Assembly: GCA_027627225.1 (NCBI GenBank)
Contig: CM051036.1
Coordinates: 36,974,426 to 37,038,425 of the forward strand
Source: Congeria kusceri
Taxonomy: Eukaryota; Mollusca; Bivalvia; Myida; Dreissenidae
Direction of reading: 5' to 3'
Length of the DNA stretch: 64,000 nt
A model generated the notes under the pieces. That model did not search any database, was not told the DNA's origin, and saw nothing but the letters and a program-made list of their open reading frames with translations. Shown one piece after another: positions 12,301 through 22,000 of the stretch (positions within the stretch are counted from its first letter, which is position 1; each line of letters starts with the position of its first letter). The position numbers and the translations under genes are program-made.

Positions 12301-14305
12301 TCAAAGTTGATAAAACACTCGGCGATTAATGGTTGGAGGCCGAGTCAATCTTTAACAAGACGCTGTCCATCAGTGGTCAAGTTATCGTGTAGCTCCGCCC
12401 ATTAGGCGGAGTTTTGTAGCCCAGAAAAATTGACCAATTAATTGCATAGCTATATACGTTTCCAATGAAGTGAACAATCGACATATCGGCGTAATATACA
12501 TGTATCCACACTTTAGTTAATGTACACGAGTCCATTAGAGTATGTTTATTCCTGACCATTTAACGTTTAAAACACAATTTAAACTGAGCGCTTCCATTGT
12601 TGATAATATCCACATTCCTATATATAAAGGCGTTGTTTTAAATTACTTTCCTTTATATTTCGGGTAAAATTATTAATATGTTTCCAAAATTTGGAATCCG
12701 ATTTCAACAAAAATTCTGACTCTTACGTAACATTTCTTTTATCCGAAATATCCACCATTCAATGTTAGTGTTCGAGTGTCATAAACACATTTTCTTATTC
12801 ATGTAAATTCTTTGTTTTCTAGAAAAGCACGCGAAAGTTATGCTGACACAAACGACGTCACGTTCCACGAATGGAAAGCGTGCGTGTATTGACAATGTGA
12901 TTGACCAAATATATACATGTCATCTGGGAATAAAAAATTTGTAGTGCAAGAACTTTGAAATCTTTTCCTTTTGTATAAAAACTTTCGTATTGCAAAAGCT
13001 TTGGGATCTTTAGAATTTGAATAACTATTTTATTGCAGTGTATTAATTATACTTTTAACAGTGAAAAAATATGTGCGGACAGTAACTACGCATATTGTTT
13101 GGGGAAGAAAAGTCTACGTTTTATTGTTGTACATGATATGCGATTTCTGCACAAAAAATTCATTGGTATTTTTAGTATGTAAAGAATATGCTAAAATTGT
13201 CTTAATAATAATAACAATAAATAATGATAATAAATAATAATACATCTAGTAATAATAATAATAATGGATCTAATAATAATAATACTGGATCTAATAATAA
13301 CAAGAAAAAGAAAATAAAATTAAATAAATTAGAAAGAAAATAATAATAAGTTAATAAAAAATAATAATTAATAAATTTAAAATAATATTATTAAATTATA
13401 AAATTAAAATAATAAATTAATACAATTAACACTAAACAGAAGGAAAAACGAATGGAAACTACCCACATATCAGTGACTCTTGGCCAATTTGATTTTGACT
13501 CTTGAAAATTTGACCCCACGAGTCATTGACTCTTGAAATTCAAAGTCTAAGGAAAGCCCTGAATCATGTAGAAAACACATGAACAAATATTTTATAATTT
13601 TTGGCGCCAAAGCATAATGTAAATGAAAAACGTTTTTTAAAAAGACGGCGGACGTCTTTAACAATCAGGATGCATTATATTATTCATGTACAGTCTTTTC
13701 TGTATATACATCATACAGGGGCAGTACGCTTTGTCCTACCTTGTGGTACACTGTCCTAGTACGTTTAGGCTATGGTACGTTTCATCCGACATCCATGTAC
13801 AAAGCAGCGATATAAGTGTTTATTTCATAACAACTAATCATTGTCACAAACATTCATAGTCACGAAAATTAGCAATGTTTTTAGTTAGCAACCTGAGCAA
13901 GATATTCTGATGTGAAGGTACCAGGACGCTGTAAAGAGCTCAGAATGCACAAATCACCTTCATTTTTTTTAGTCTTAATTATTTGGACCAGACTTTAAAA
14001 ATTATGACACATATTAGAATAAGGGTACTGAAAGGTTGCACTGCAGACATTATGGTTTGTCGTACCCATTCTTAATATTTAATAACTGCATGTCCAATAA
14101 ATACCACCTAGGACAGGTTGTTAATTAAATGACAACCCAATCACTAACCCTCAGTTGTCAATCTGCAGAAAGGCTGCACAAGTTGAGTAAAAGACACATT
14201 GTTTTTCTGACAAATTTGTTCGGCGTCATTGCTTGTCAATATGGCAACCTGTGGGCTAAGCGCGCACTGAATAAAATCGTGCGCAGTCTGCTTGTGCTGC
14301 GCCAT
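227..14305 (-). CDS. TRAPPC8: TRAPPC8, TRAPP III complex subunit (5' part, 8 coding exons; C-terminal part off the left edge)
   Basis: TRAPPC8 is a large subunit of the TRAPP III tethering complex, which acts on Rab1/Ypt1 in ER-Golgi traffic and autophagy. The spliced product collinearly matches the N-terminal third of animal TRAPPC8. It begins MAQ..., then has IKDPNNVLHTLQRL, VGDYDLQL, TTPWFESYRDVFLQ, WFSPNILKYYVLIHD, CHLLQINSRS with FPDPWGQFL, a low-complexity Ser-rich linker, HGMCLTASDQDRIRIFIHEF, and RKSIVGTAKKWFGG. Joined exons are 14149-14305, 10090-10287, 9333-9437, 6025-6199, about 5455-5611, 1886-1985, 1448-1758 and about 227-336, and the phases close throughout. An in-frame TAA two codons before the ATG fixes the start. 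The downstream tetratricopeptide-like and C-terminal parts lie outside the window. The gene is divergent from the RBL1 homologue. The identification comes from remembered family sequence, not a search. Confidence 0.93.
630..1412 (+). repeat. Dispersed repeat with four tandem units of 162-173 bases (copy 1)
   Basis: Lies in TRAPPC8 intron 7, antisense to the gene. The unit runs TCCAAATTAGGTCAAGGTCA, GGTGATATGGGTGGATTGG, CATAAGCAACAACTGTGTAA, GTTGGTGCTAGACGAAAC. The head is CAAGATTCTGTGTTTGATAA and the tail holds GACGGACAGGACGATCACTA. The core GTCAAGGTCAAAGTG recurs near 699, 872, 1044 and 1206. The same head, units and tail recur at 7030-7798. No coding capacity is seen. Confidence 0.85.
1448..1758 (-). 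CDS. TRAPPC8: TRAPPC8 coding exon 7
   Basis: Acceptor CTTTATAG|GT, then 311 bases. The first half is a Ser/Pro-rich linker (SDSPLPSPGFEDYPTIPIKG, SLTSLSSMQSS). The second half is the conserved block HGMCLTASDQDRIRIFIHEF then TVRALIPWAERQMRVLNEL, matching HGACLTLTDHDRIRQFIQEF in vertebrates. The donor is TTG|GTAAGT. Confidence 0.92.
1886..1985 (-). CDS. TRAPPC8: TRAPPC8 coding exon 6
   Basis: Acceptor TTATTTCAG|GAG, then EGVDYDGSASSGAEDGSFPN and KVEEGTDKNSIND, with donor GATG|GTATAT. This is a poorly conserved acidic, Ser-rich linker. Support comes mainly from the splice signals and the exact phase fit between exons 5 and 7, not from sequence conservation. Confidence 0.75.
1986..4960. other. 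TRAPPC8 intron 5, unique AT-rich sequence
   Basis: No conserved coding block, terminal inverted repeat or tandem array was recognised. Reading frames here lack family resemblance. A short stretch near 3300-3440 is GC-richer but uninformative. Confidence 0.4.
4966..5272. repeat. 24-base minisatellite, about 12 copies
   Basis: Unit GAGGGAAAGTTTTGTGTACT plus TAAC, with single-base variants (AAAG/AACG and TTTT/TTCT). Because 24 is divisible by three, both strands stay open and produce spurious repetitive frames such as NFPSLSTQ. It lies within TRAPPC8 intron 5, close to exon 5. Confidence 0.92.
5455..5611 (-). CDS. TRAPPC8: TRAPPC8 coding exon 5 (3' boundary ambiguous)
   Basis: Acceptor TGTATTTTAG|G, then AEAVYQSMKSSFGYQSCHLL, QINSRSVTAVESTDTSFPDP and WGQFLHKTPDTM. 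Vertebrate TRAPPC8 has AESIYEEMKQKYG, LLKINSRTSN and PDPWSQYL in this order. Donor candidates are ATG|GTGGGT (exon end 5455) and GG|GTGGAT (end 5451). The first keeps phase 0 into exon 6 and is preferred. Confidence 0.87.
6025..6199 (-). CDS. TRAPPC8: TRAPPC8 coding exon 4
   Basis: Encodes SSSHPEPLAMLHTLSNTQ, a run of five Gln, then WFSPNILKYYVLIHDMVEAE, matching the family's WFIPNTLKYYVLLHD block. The donor is GCAAA|GTATGT. Two acceptors 12 bases apart (exon start 6199 or 6187) both keep frame. The downstream one gives a length closer to vertebrate TRAPPC8. The Gln run comes from a short CAG-like repeat. Confidence 0.9.
6200..7015. other. TRAPPC8 intron 3, no feature seen
   Basis: AT-rich intronic sequence between exon 4 and the dispersed repeat at 7030. 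No exon or element was recognised. Confidence 0.4.
7030..7798 (+). repeat. Dispersed repeat with four tandem units (copy 2)
   Basis: Same head (ACAAGATTCTGTGTTTGATA), unit structure and GACGGACGGACAGGACAATC tail as the copy at 630-1412, in the same orientation. It lies in TRAPPC8 intron 3. Each unit again carries an AGGTCAAGGTCA-like core. Confidence 0.85.
8060..8229. repeat. Multi-level foldback (palindromic) element, 170 bases
   Basis: Outer arms 8060-8102 and 8187-8229 pair over 43 bases with about two mismatches (AATAATTGACGGGTAACTGT at the left tip). Each arm also folds on itself (GTTGGTTATT / AATAACCAAC). Inside are further nested pairs: TTCCGATGC / GCATCGGAA, AAACCAC / GTGGTTT and AGGGC / GCCCT. 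No coding capacity. It is probably a miniature foldback element. Confidence 0.88.
8230..9332. other. TRAPPC8 intron 3, no further feature
   Basis: AT-rich, with several scattered GACGTCA motifs near 8345-8410. No exon or repeat family was recognised. Confidence 0.35.
9333..9437 (-). CDS. TRAPPC8: TRAPPC8 coding exon 3, with its 5' end inside a tandem array
   Basis: Encodes TTPWFESYRDVFLQTLPPSE then HEFLKHCLACILFS; vertebrate TRAPPC8 has the same block. The acceptor TATGTTTCAG|CTACAACG lies in the first (innermost) copy of a 49-base repeat that continues upstream to 9838. Every copy carries the first 38 bases of this exon, and seven of nine retain an intact AG. The donor is TCAA|GTAACG. Starting at the innermost AG gives a product collinear with the family. 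Starting at the second (9485) adds 16 codons in frame. Confidence 0.88.
9399..9838 (-). repeat. 49-base tandem array duplicating the TRAPPC8 exon 3 splice acceptor, 9 copies
   Basis: On the minus strand each unit is TATGTTTCAG, the acceptor, followed by the first 38 exon bases (CTACAACGCCATGGTTTGAG ...). All units are 49 bases except the second, 48 (9448-9495). Units 5 and 6 (9594-9691) have TTTCAT in place of TTTCAG and so lose the acceptor AG. The unit at 9545-9593 has one coding change. Copies are nearly identical, implying recent expansion. Confidence 0.93.
10090..10287 (-). CDS. TRAPPC8: TRAPPC8 coding exon 2
   Basis: Acceptor TCTCATTGCAG, then 198 bases encoding AQIKDPNNVLHTLQRLRIG through NVMTVGDYDLQL. 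The DPNN and GDYDL blocks are the conserved TRAPPC8 landmarks. The donor is A|GTTGTATG, which is weak. Entry and exit phases (2 bases in, 1 base out) match exons 1 and 3. Confidence 0.92.
10917..11043. repeat. 16-17-base minisatellite
   Basis: Unit AAGCGTACCAAGTGCC, about eight copies alternating 16 and 17 bases, in TRAPPC8 intron 1. The several overlapping reading frames here are produced by the repeat. Confidence 0.9.
11044..12124. other. TRAPPC8 intron 1, no feature seen
   Basis: AT-rich intron sequence between the minisatellite and the transposon copy. Nothing recognisable. Confidence 0.35.
12125..13561 (+). mobile_element. Non-autonomous DNA transposon, CAGGGCTTTCC family, copy 1
   Basis: Ends CAGGGCTTTCCTTTGACCCG and TCTAAGGAAAGCCCTG form terminal inverted repeats. 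It is flanked by a perfect 6-base duplication AATCAT. Inside are a GC-box hairpin CTCCGCCCATTAGGCGGAG (12392-12411), a conserved segment around 12830-12960, and a long AAT-rich simple repeat near 13200-13440. No transposase frame. The same family is at 19152-20549 and, inverted, at 49250-50645. Termini of CAGGG type with 5-6-base duplications suggest a hAT relative (inference). Confidence 0.9.
13562..14148. other. TRAPPC8 intron 1 proximal part, no feature seen
   Basis: Sequence between the transposon copy and coding exon 1. No repeat or exon was recognised. Confidence 0.35.
14149..14305 (-). CDS. TRAPPC8: TRAPPC8 coding exon 1
   Basis: Encodes 52 codons plus one base, from MAQHKQTAHDFIQCALSPQV to FCRLTTE. 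This aligns without gaps to vertebrate TRAPPC8 around its VAALCSDEAERL and PFSRLTSE segments. The donor is GAGG|GTTAGT. An in-frame TAA lies just before the ATG. The exon is short and has no overlap with the weaker plus-strand reading frame at 14129-14317, which is its shadow. Confidence 0.92.
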
Positions 14306-15491
14306 AGCTTATTCTAATAAGAAACTGTCATTTTTCAACGAAATGTCAAAATTGTGGGACCACTTCCTTTGAGTTTTGATCTCAATGCGCATGTTGCGGA
14401 AGTAATATGTCCAATCCGGTGAAACAAACTGGTGACACGACAAAACGGTCAGTTTAACTTTACGAGAATGGTGTTCCAAGACTGGTTCCGCTGTCGTAAT
14501 ACAAAATCTACTCCTCACGGTGATTTCTCCTGCTACAGCCGGGTTATCAAATCCATATGATACATGTGATATGTTCGTTTACGTATGATAAAAAATATTT
14601 TATATAAATAAGTTTATATAAAAATTGTTATATTAGTCTATAAAAGATTTTAACCAAATTTATTTGACAAATACTATATCGATTTGAATTTACACAGCCA
14701 GTAACAATCAGAAATGGCAACCATGAGAAATGCATGTAACTCAAATGTAATGACGGTATTTGATTACTTTATAGTGTAACACTTTGTAAGATGAAAATCG
14801 CTCTACATCTACATGTTGCATCGACTCAGTCATACTTGACTATTGACTCTGATCAATTGTTATCGTAACATGTGTTTTTGTTATTTAAGAGGAGTTATTA
14901 TTGTCCATGAAAATGTGCTGTATGCTAACTATATAAACATTTGGTAAAACTCCGTAACAAGTCGAGAACAAATTACACCCTTGATAAATACGTACTCAAT
15001 GATGAGACTTGGGATAGTATGTGGGTTGTCTCCGTACTTAATTAATGACTTCAGATGTATTAACACATTAGTATTATATTTACGCATTTGCCAAAATACA
15101 AATATTTTCAAATTCTATCTTAATGCCAAATAAAACATTTTAAAAAGCCAGCATGAATAATAGGAAGTTGAGGTAAGTATAACAATTGCACGTGCATGAA
15201 AAGTACATTTATATAAACACACTGTTGATGTCTGATATCTAGGTGGTGAATCAAATATGAAATGCATACTGATCACAGATAGCTAAGTGACGTTTTAAGG
15301 TTCAACGAAATTGTTCTGGTGAACAATGGGCTTTTTAACAGAATGTGTGTTATTGATACACATTAGCTATTAAATATCTCTGTCTGGTACAGATAGTGTC
15401 AGTGAAGAAGGCCTCGTTTGTTTCACTGCACACTGTAATCACTCTCAAGTTAAACGAAAATTGAACATCTTAAAGTCGCATATGTTATGCA

Positions 15492-15614
15492 TAAATAAAT
15501 GAATGAACGAACGAATGAATGAATACACGAATGAATGAACTGATGAGTGAATGAACAGATGAATTAATGAATGAATGAACGAACGAACGAATCAATCAAT
15601 CAATCAATCAATCA
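15492..15614. repeat. GAAT/GAAC/AATC tetranucleotide tract
   Basis: Imperfect tetranucleotide run of GAAT and GAAC units ending in a clean (AATC)n stretch, in the divergent promoter region. Length variation between individuals is likely. Confidence 0.92.
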
Positions 15615-15833
15615 GGTTGGAATGTAGGGAGGGAGGGGTCGAGGATAGTTAAATAACCTAAATTCAAACAAAAATAGTAATTTTAAATTAATTTACAATT
15701 TAAAGACAAAATAAACAGTTTAATAAATACATATGCTTGTAAAACCGTTAATAAGTCCACTATTTCAATAATTCAATATAACAACGCTGTCACCAACGTA
15801 ACGAATCAAAGATGTCTCAGCGCTTTGATTTGA

Positions 15834-15842
15834 TTTCCCGCC
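15834..15842 (+). promoter_or_regulatory. E2F consensus site upstream of RBL1 homologue
   Basis: TTTCCCGCC fits the E2F consensus TTTSSCGC exactly and lies about 77 bases before the chosen ATG. Mammalian p107 is known to be E2F-regulated, so a conserved feedback is plausible. One match of this length can occur by chance; the position is what supports it. Confidence 0.55.
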
Positions 15843-15918
15843 ACCAGTCGCATGATGGATGCAGTAAGCGGCCATTGTGTGTAATGTTGTGTGGTACCGA
15901 CTGTTTGTAAACAACAAT

Positions 15919-16056
15919 ATGGGGTTATCGGAGGAAGGTGACGATAATGTGGAGGAGAAATTTGAAGAACTATGTTTGGACCTTAACATGGACAAAAGAT
16001 CAAAAGACGAAGCGTGGAAGAACTATCAGAAAATTAAAAAAAACTATTCATTAGAC
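15919..16056 (+). CDS. RBL1: RBL1-like coding exon 1
   Basis: Encodes MGLSEEGDDNVEEKFEELCL, then DLNMDKRSKDEAWKNYQKIK and KNYSLD, resembling the p107 start (CQELNLDEGSAAEAL, NYSLEG). The donor is GAC|GTAAGA, phase 0. An in-frame ATG at 15877 would add 14 residues; 15919 is preferred because the added part has no family resemblance. Confidence 0.92.
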
Positions 16057-19000
16057 GTAAGAAAAATAAACAAATCGGCCATTTTAATGTGTACATTTCC
16101 GTCTTTTTGGGGAGCCCGTTATATCGGTCATCAAGGTTTATTGCACGAAGAAGTTGTAGGAATACTTAAATATTATTTGCATGTTAATTGAAATTGAAGT
16201 GCACAACGGATATTGCAACAACAGGCACAGCAAACACATTTGTTTTCTTGAAAGATGATTGATGCTTTCTTAAATGTAAATCACTAAATGTCACAAGTTT
16301 CAAACTTCAGGGTTGGTAAATAACTACCAACAAGCGCACAGTTTTTAGGTGAAATGCGCACAGTTTTTAGGTGAAATGTGTGTTTAGGAAAACAAACTAA
16401 TCGCAATCCAATCAGTTTAAGTATTTTAATTTTGGAAAAAAATACAGGAAAATGGTTAGTCCTTAAAATGAAACATTGTCTGGATTACAAATGTAGTGAT
16501 TTGCATACTGGTTGGCGAGTAGTATCCGTGATTTTCTAGTAGTTTTTCTTTATTTTCAATCGCGTAAGTAAAACTTAAAGAAAAGCTTGTTGCAATACAA
16601 AGTTCGGCTCCTTCTGTTTATGAGGATGTAAATATCTTGTCATGATGTCGTATGTTTTTTTTCCATATAAGGGTCTCCAAAGGGGTAATCAATAAGCATT
16701 ACTTGAAGCAATAAGACTAGTACCGGTAGTATCCGTGATCTTTCCTGTCAGTTGAAAATGCGAATTTTGAGGTACACACCTCAAGATTTTAATTGCTCTA
16801 TCCTGTTCTACATTATATTACCTACATCATAATGGTGTAATATTATTAAATTCTATGCTAGATTAGCGGTGATAAGCGATTACTAACATAAGTGGATGCC
16901 GGAAAATGGTCTTTTGATGACCCATTTGGCGCCCCTTGAAAATGTGCTTATGGTAAATGGGAGATAACCATGTTATTATCGAAGTAGACATCCCTCCTGC
17001 ATAGAAATTTTGTCAAAATCGTCTCGAAACTAGCCGTATAATTTAGTAAACATTCAAAATTGCAATTCATTGTTAATATTTACTTTTAGTAAACATTTTG
17101 CAATTGCAATTAATCTTTTTTTTAGAAAATCTATTTCACGAAAAATGCGTGTTGAATATATGGATGGTGGTGTTTGAATACTAAAATTGCTGCTTTATGT
17201 GAATAACCAAGCTATCACCCTTGTTAAACCGAAAACGGGGAAGTGTAAGATAAAAATAGGGGTTCAATTATATATTTATGCGCAAAGACATGCGCGTGAA
17301 TGCCCAGCGAGAAGTTAAGCTGTTTTGAGATATTTTTTAACAAAAATGTAAATATCTTGAAAAATATGAAGTTTTGCAGACTTCAACTTATTCTGCGTTT
17401 GGAACAGTTGCTAGGTGATGTGTGTAAACACAACATGCAATGCTGGAGAGCTTTTACACCTTTTAATATACAAATCACGGATACTGCTACAGGGATCTCG
17501 GAAACACAAAATCAAGCGTATTTGGACGCATATTTTTTCAAAAGGACGCATGTCAGACCCATGCCAGGAGTCCTTGGGACGCATGCTTTTTGGCTTACTG
17601 AATATACCGTGTTACTTAACACATACATGAGTGCCTGCAGTAAACTGGGCAGTAGTCGCGATAAAATCAATATTGGATATTGGCCCCAGTACACACTGCA
17701 GCTGTCAAAGTCTAGTCGTTAAGCTCCGCCCACAGCAGTCCCTTAGCTCCGCCCACACCACTCCAGACATTTATTGTTAATTTTCATTGGTAAATTACAT
17801 TTGTCACTCATTGCTGTGCTTTAATGCACAAGTCAATTAGAACGTGCGAAATCGCCGAAATGTGACAAAAGGCGTCCTCAATTAAGAACAGTTTTGAACA
17901 TATTTGACAACTTAAAACAAACAACATTGTTAAAATAAGTGAAAAACAGCTTCAGCTGATTTCATTTATTTATATTGCCAATCCTATTTCATGAATAACA
18001 ACTAAATCTCAGAAAATACGGTGATACGAATTTTAGTTTCGACAGAAATTGTATACGAAAATATAGGGCTGAATTTTATCAGGAATATAAAAGCATCGAT
18101 CAGTAATTATACATAAAGGAACTTTCTAGTATATAACACCTATGACAAGACATAAATTAACAATACTGGCGGTAATTGAAGTACAAAATTTTGCAACGTC
18201 ACATATTTTCGTGACTTCGCGAAAATTTTCGTCGCCGATTTTACAGGTCACAAACGTGTAAAACGTATGCAAACGCATACTTTGGTGTTTAATATCACCA
18301 ATAATTGTTTCTTTTTACATTTTTGTGTCGTTAGTCTGATTCACAATTACTCTACTTGACAGTAACTTGTGCTTTACTGTAATCACCGCATCATAACTTT
18401 TTACACATTACAAATAAGTCAACAAGTTTAGACCATCAATTGCTAATTGTCCAGAATTTACCTGTTTTAAAATTAATTATTGGTACAAAAATATTGTTTT
18501 ATAAGACATGATTAAGTATTATATATTATAATTATAATTGCATAAACCAATAAAAATAATATAAAGAATAATAATATTATAAATAATAATAATAATTATT
18601 ATTATTATGATTATTATTTTATTTGTAACTGTCATATATTGTATAAATGAATAAATTGTAAAAATTCCATTCACTTTCGCGCGTCACAAACATAAATTTT
18701 ATTTCTTTTCTACTTGGGACGCCTACTTTTGACTCCTATTTTAAAATCCTAGTGAGATCCCTGCTGCTAGTTCACGGATACTACTCGCCAACCAGTATTA
18801 TTCACTTTCATCAATCACATTGTTGGGCTAGCTCTTTAGCGATTGTGTTATAGTTTCCACCTCTTATGCTGGAGACCTTGAATCTCTTCAGGTGTGTTCT
18901 CATAAGGCTAAAAAAAATAAGATTTTTTTCTCAGGCAGCGCCCCAACGTATTGTTATGGCCCGCCACGAAATTTGATTTAGCGTCTGATCTGGTAAGTTC

Positions 19001-22000
19001 ATGGTCTCCAGTAAGTTCGTGGATGAAATTATGACGAATTATCTGAATTGACTTATCGTCGCGTGTCCGAATTCTATGCAAGTGTGAGCGGAAGAACAGC
19101 TTGACTTACTAGAGCACAAAATTGCGTAGAAAACATCGACAGATCAATATACAGGGCTTTCCTTTGACCCGAGCTCCCGGGTTTTGACGCGTGATAATTT
19201 CAAAATACGCTTGTTCGACTCGCGAGGTAATTACTTCATTTTCACCTTTGACCCGGGGCAATTTATGGACTTGCGTTCTACAGGATAACTCAGCTGGCTG
19301 ATTATCCCAATCAGTCGAACAGCGATTTCAAATTTGATAAAACACTCGGCAATTATTTGTTGGAGGCGGAGTCAATCTTTAAATAGACGCTGTCCATCAG
19401 AGGCCAAGTTACCCTGTAGCTCCGCTCTTTAGGCGGAGTTTTGTTGCTCAGAGAAATCTATATTGACCAATTAAAATGCATAGTTATATATGCTTCCAAT
19501 GGCGTAAACAATCGACCTATTGGCGTAATATACATGTATCAACACTTTAATTAATGTGCATGAGTCTGTTAAGACTATGTTTATTCCCAACCATTAAACG
19601 TTTAAAACACAATTTACTCACCGCTTCCGTTGTTGATAATATCCACATATAGTTTAGATCCTAAATATAAAGTCATTATTTTAAATTACTCCTTTATACT
19701 TTGAGTAAAATTATTAATATATTTCCAAAATTTGGAATCCGATTTCAGCGAAAATTCTGACTTACGTAACATTTCTTATATCCGAAATATCCAACATTAA
19801 ATATTAGTGTTCGAGTGCCATTAACACATTTTTTAATAGTCGGTGTAATTCATGTAAATCCTTTGTTTTCTAGAAAAGCGCGTGAAAGTTATGCTGACAC
19901 AAACGACATCACGTTCCATGCATGGAAAGCGTGCGTGTATCGACCATTTGCTTTACCAAATATATACATGTCATCTGGGAACAAAAACTTCGTAGTGCAA
20001 GATCTTTGAAATCTTTTCTTTTTGTATAAAACTTTCGTAGTGCAAAAACTTTGAGACCTTTAGCATTTGAGTAATTATTTTATTGCAGTTTATTAATATA
20101 CTTTAAAACAATATTTGGGGACCGTAACTACATATATTTTTTGAGCAAGGAAAGCCTATGTTTTATTGCTGTACATGATATGTGATTTTGTAAAAACATT
20201 AATTTGTGTTATTTTTAGTATTTAAGGAATAAGCTAAAATCGTATTAATGATTATAATAAAAAATAATAATAATAATAGATCTAATAATAATAATAGATC
20301 TAATAATAAAAATAATGATAATAAGAAGAGGAAAATAAAATTCAATAAATTAAAAATAAAATAAAAATTAATAACTTAATATAAAATAATAATTAATAAA
20401 TTAAAATAATATTAAATTATAAAATAAAAATGATAAATTAATACAAATAATAATAAAAAGAAGGAAAACGACTGAAAACTACCCACAAAGTATCGACTCT
20501 TGAAGGTTTACATCTGACTCTTGAAATTCAAAGTCTAAGGAAAGCCCTGAATATACCATGTTAGTTAAGTTTATTGCAGGTATTTGTGTTTGAATCTTAT
20601 TAATTGTTAAAAACATCAACCACATTTTAAAAGTATAACTTTCATTAAAATCCAACAAAAATCAAAGAAAATAAATTAGGACATTAAAAACTTGCCATAT
20701 TTATATCAAAACACAAACATCAATGGAAGGGCATCCGCATATGACGTCTTAGAACAAACTTATAGGAAGCTGAAAAAGATAAAGGCCGTTATTGGGTCAT
20801 GTTTATTTTCAAGCAATATTACAGATTTCCGAATAAATATTGGCAATGTTGACATATAAAATAGTTACCGTACATTCAGATCGATTTAATGTGATGTGTT
20901 TTTATTGAAACAAGTGGGGTTTTATGTGCATGCGCAAAGTCGAATGCTTAACATCCACGATCTTGCAGGTGTAGAGGCTAATGGCAAAAAAAAATGTTAT
21001 TTACTTTTTTTTGACGATCGCGCTCGGGCTTTAAAGGAGCAGTCCAGAAATATGCTAATAAAAATAAAACTTTGCAGAAAGTGTCTCTAATGGGCATGTT
21101 ACCGAACAAAATACAAAAACTGTGCACTGAAATATTTGAATTATTAACATTTTTGTAGCTTGCTATCGTCTATTTTCTGTATGCGATAACTGCTGATGAC
21201 TCGGGAGTAAACCAGCATGTACATTATAGTATTCAAATGGTACCAAAGCGCTGTTGAACAATGCCTTTCGTAAATAAGAAACATATTTCGGAGGAATAAA
21301 CACCTTAAACGTTCATGAGAAATATTACTAAAATTACGATGTATTTAATTATATCCCATGGACAGCGGCTTAAAATTAAACAAATCCGCATTTTAACATA
21401 GAAGAAGAGTAACCCAGTAGAGATTTCGGTATTTCCAGTAACTTTCTTTCTGTCTGATTTAATTATATAAATCAGATATACACAAATTGTGAAATACTGT
21501 GTGAATTTTGAAAAAAAAGTCATATGTGATTGGAAACCTTTATAAATATTGTCTCTTTGTTGATTTAAACTTTTGTTTCGTAGATGCTGTTGCTTGTGTA
21601 ATAGCATTCCAGCTTTTTTTGGAAGAAAATCTGTGTCAATATAAGTACTATGGAAACAAACGGAAATGCCAGCTGCATTGACAAGTGTTGATTTTCCTTT
21701 CCAAAATTATTGGTGATTTATTGCAAAAATAAATCCCATTTTTGACTGTTATAAAAAAATATGAATGCGCGAAAAGTTAAATTCTATTAATAGAAGTACT
21801 TTTATCCTGACGGTATATCAATTTGAAGGCACTTATGTTAATTATGAACATTCAAATTGATTGCCTTTTTAAATCAGCTTGCATTAATGACCGTTTGTGA
21901 TTAATAAATCTATATTAAGAATTTTATAAAAAAAAGGGATGCTTAGGTTGTTATTAAAACTTAAAAATGTATAATCTGTACTTAATTACTTGTTTTAATA

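Larger units (their letters stand above)
14306..15918. promoter_or_regulatory. Divergent intergenic region between TRAPPC8 and the RBL1 homologue
   Basis: The two start codons face away from each other 1.6 kb apart, so both promoters and 5' untranslated regions must lie here, unless untranslated first exons lie elsewhere. No TATA box is obvious. Contents recognised are a tetranucleotide tract (15492-15614) and an E2F site (15834-15842). The position of transcription starts cannot be read from the sequence. Confidence 0.6.

Noticed and set aside
14309..14518. Minus-strand frame just upstream of TRAPPC8
   Set aside because: No similarity to TRAPPC8 and located before the start codon with an in-frame stop between; probably untranslated region or chance.
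15877..15918. Upstream in-frame ATG for RBL1 adding 14 residues
   Set aside because: Added residues show no family resemblance; 15919 is followed directly by the acidic start typical of the family. Not excluded.
19815..20009. 64-codon frame in the conserved core of the CAGGGCTTTCC element
   Set aside because: The frame is not kept intact in the other copies, so no evidence of coding.
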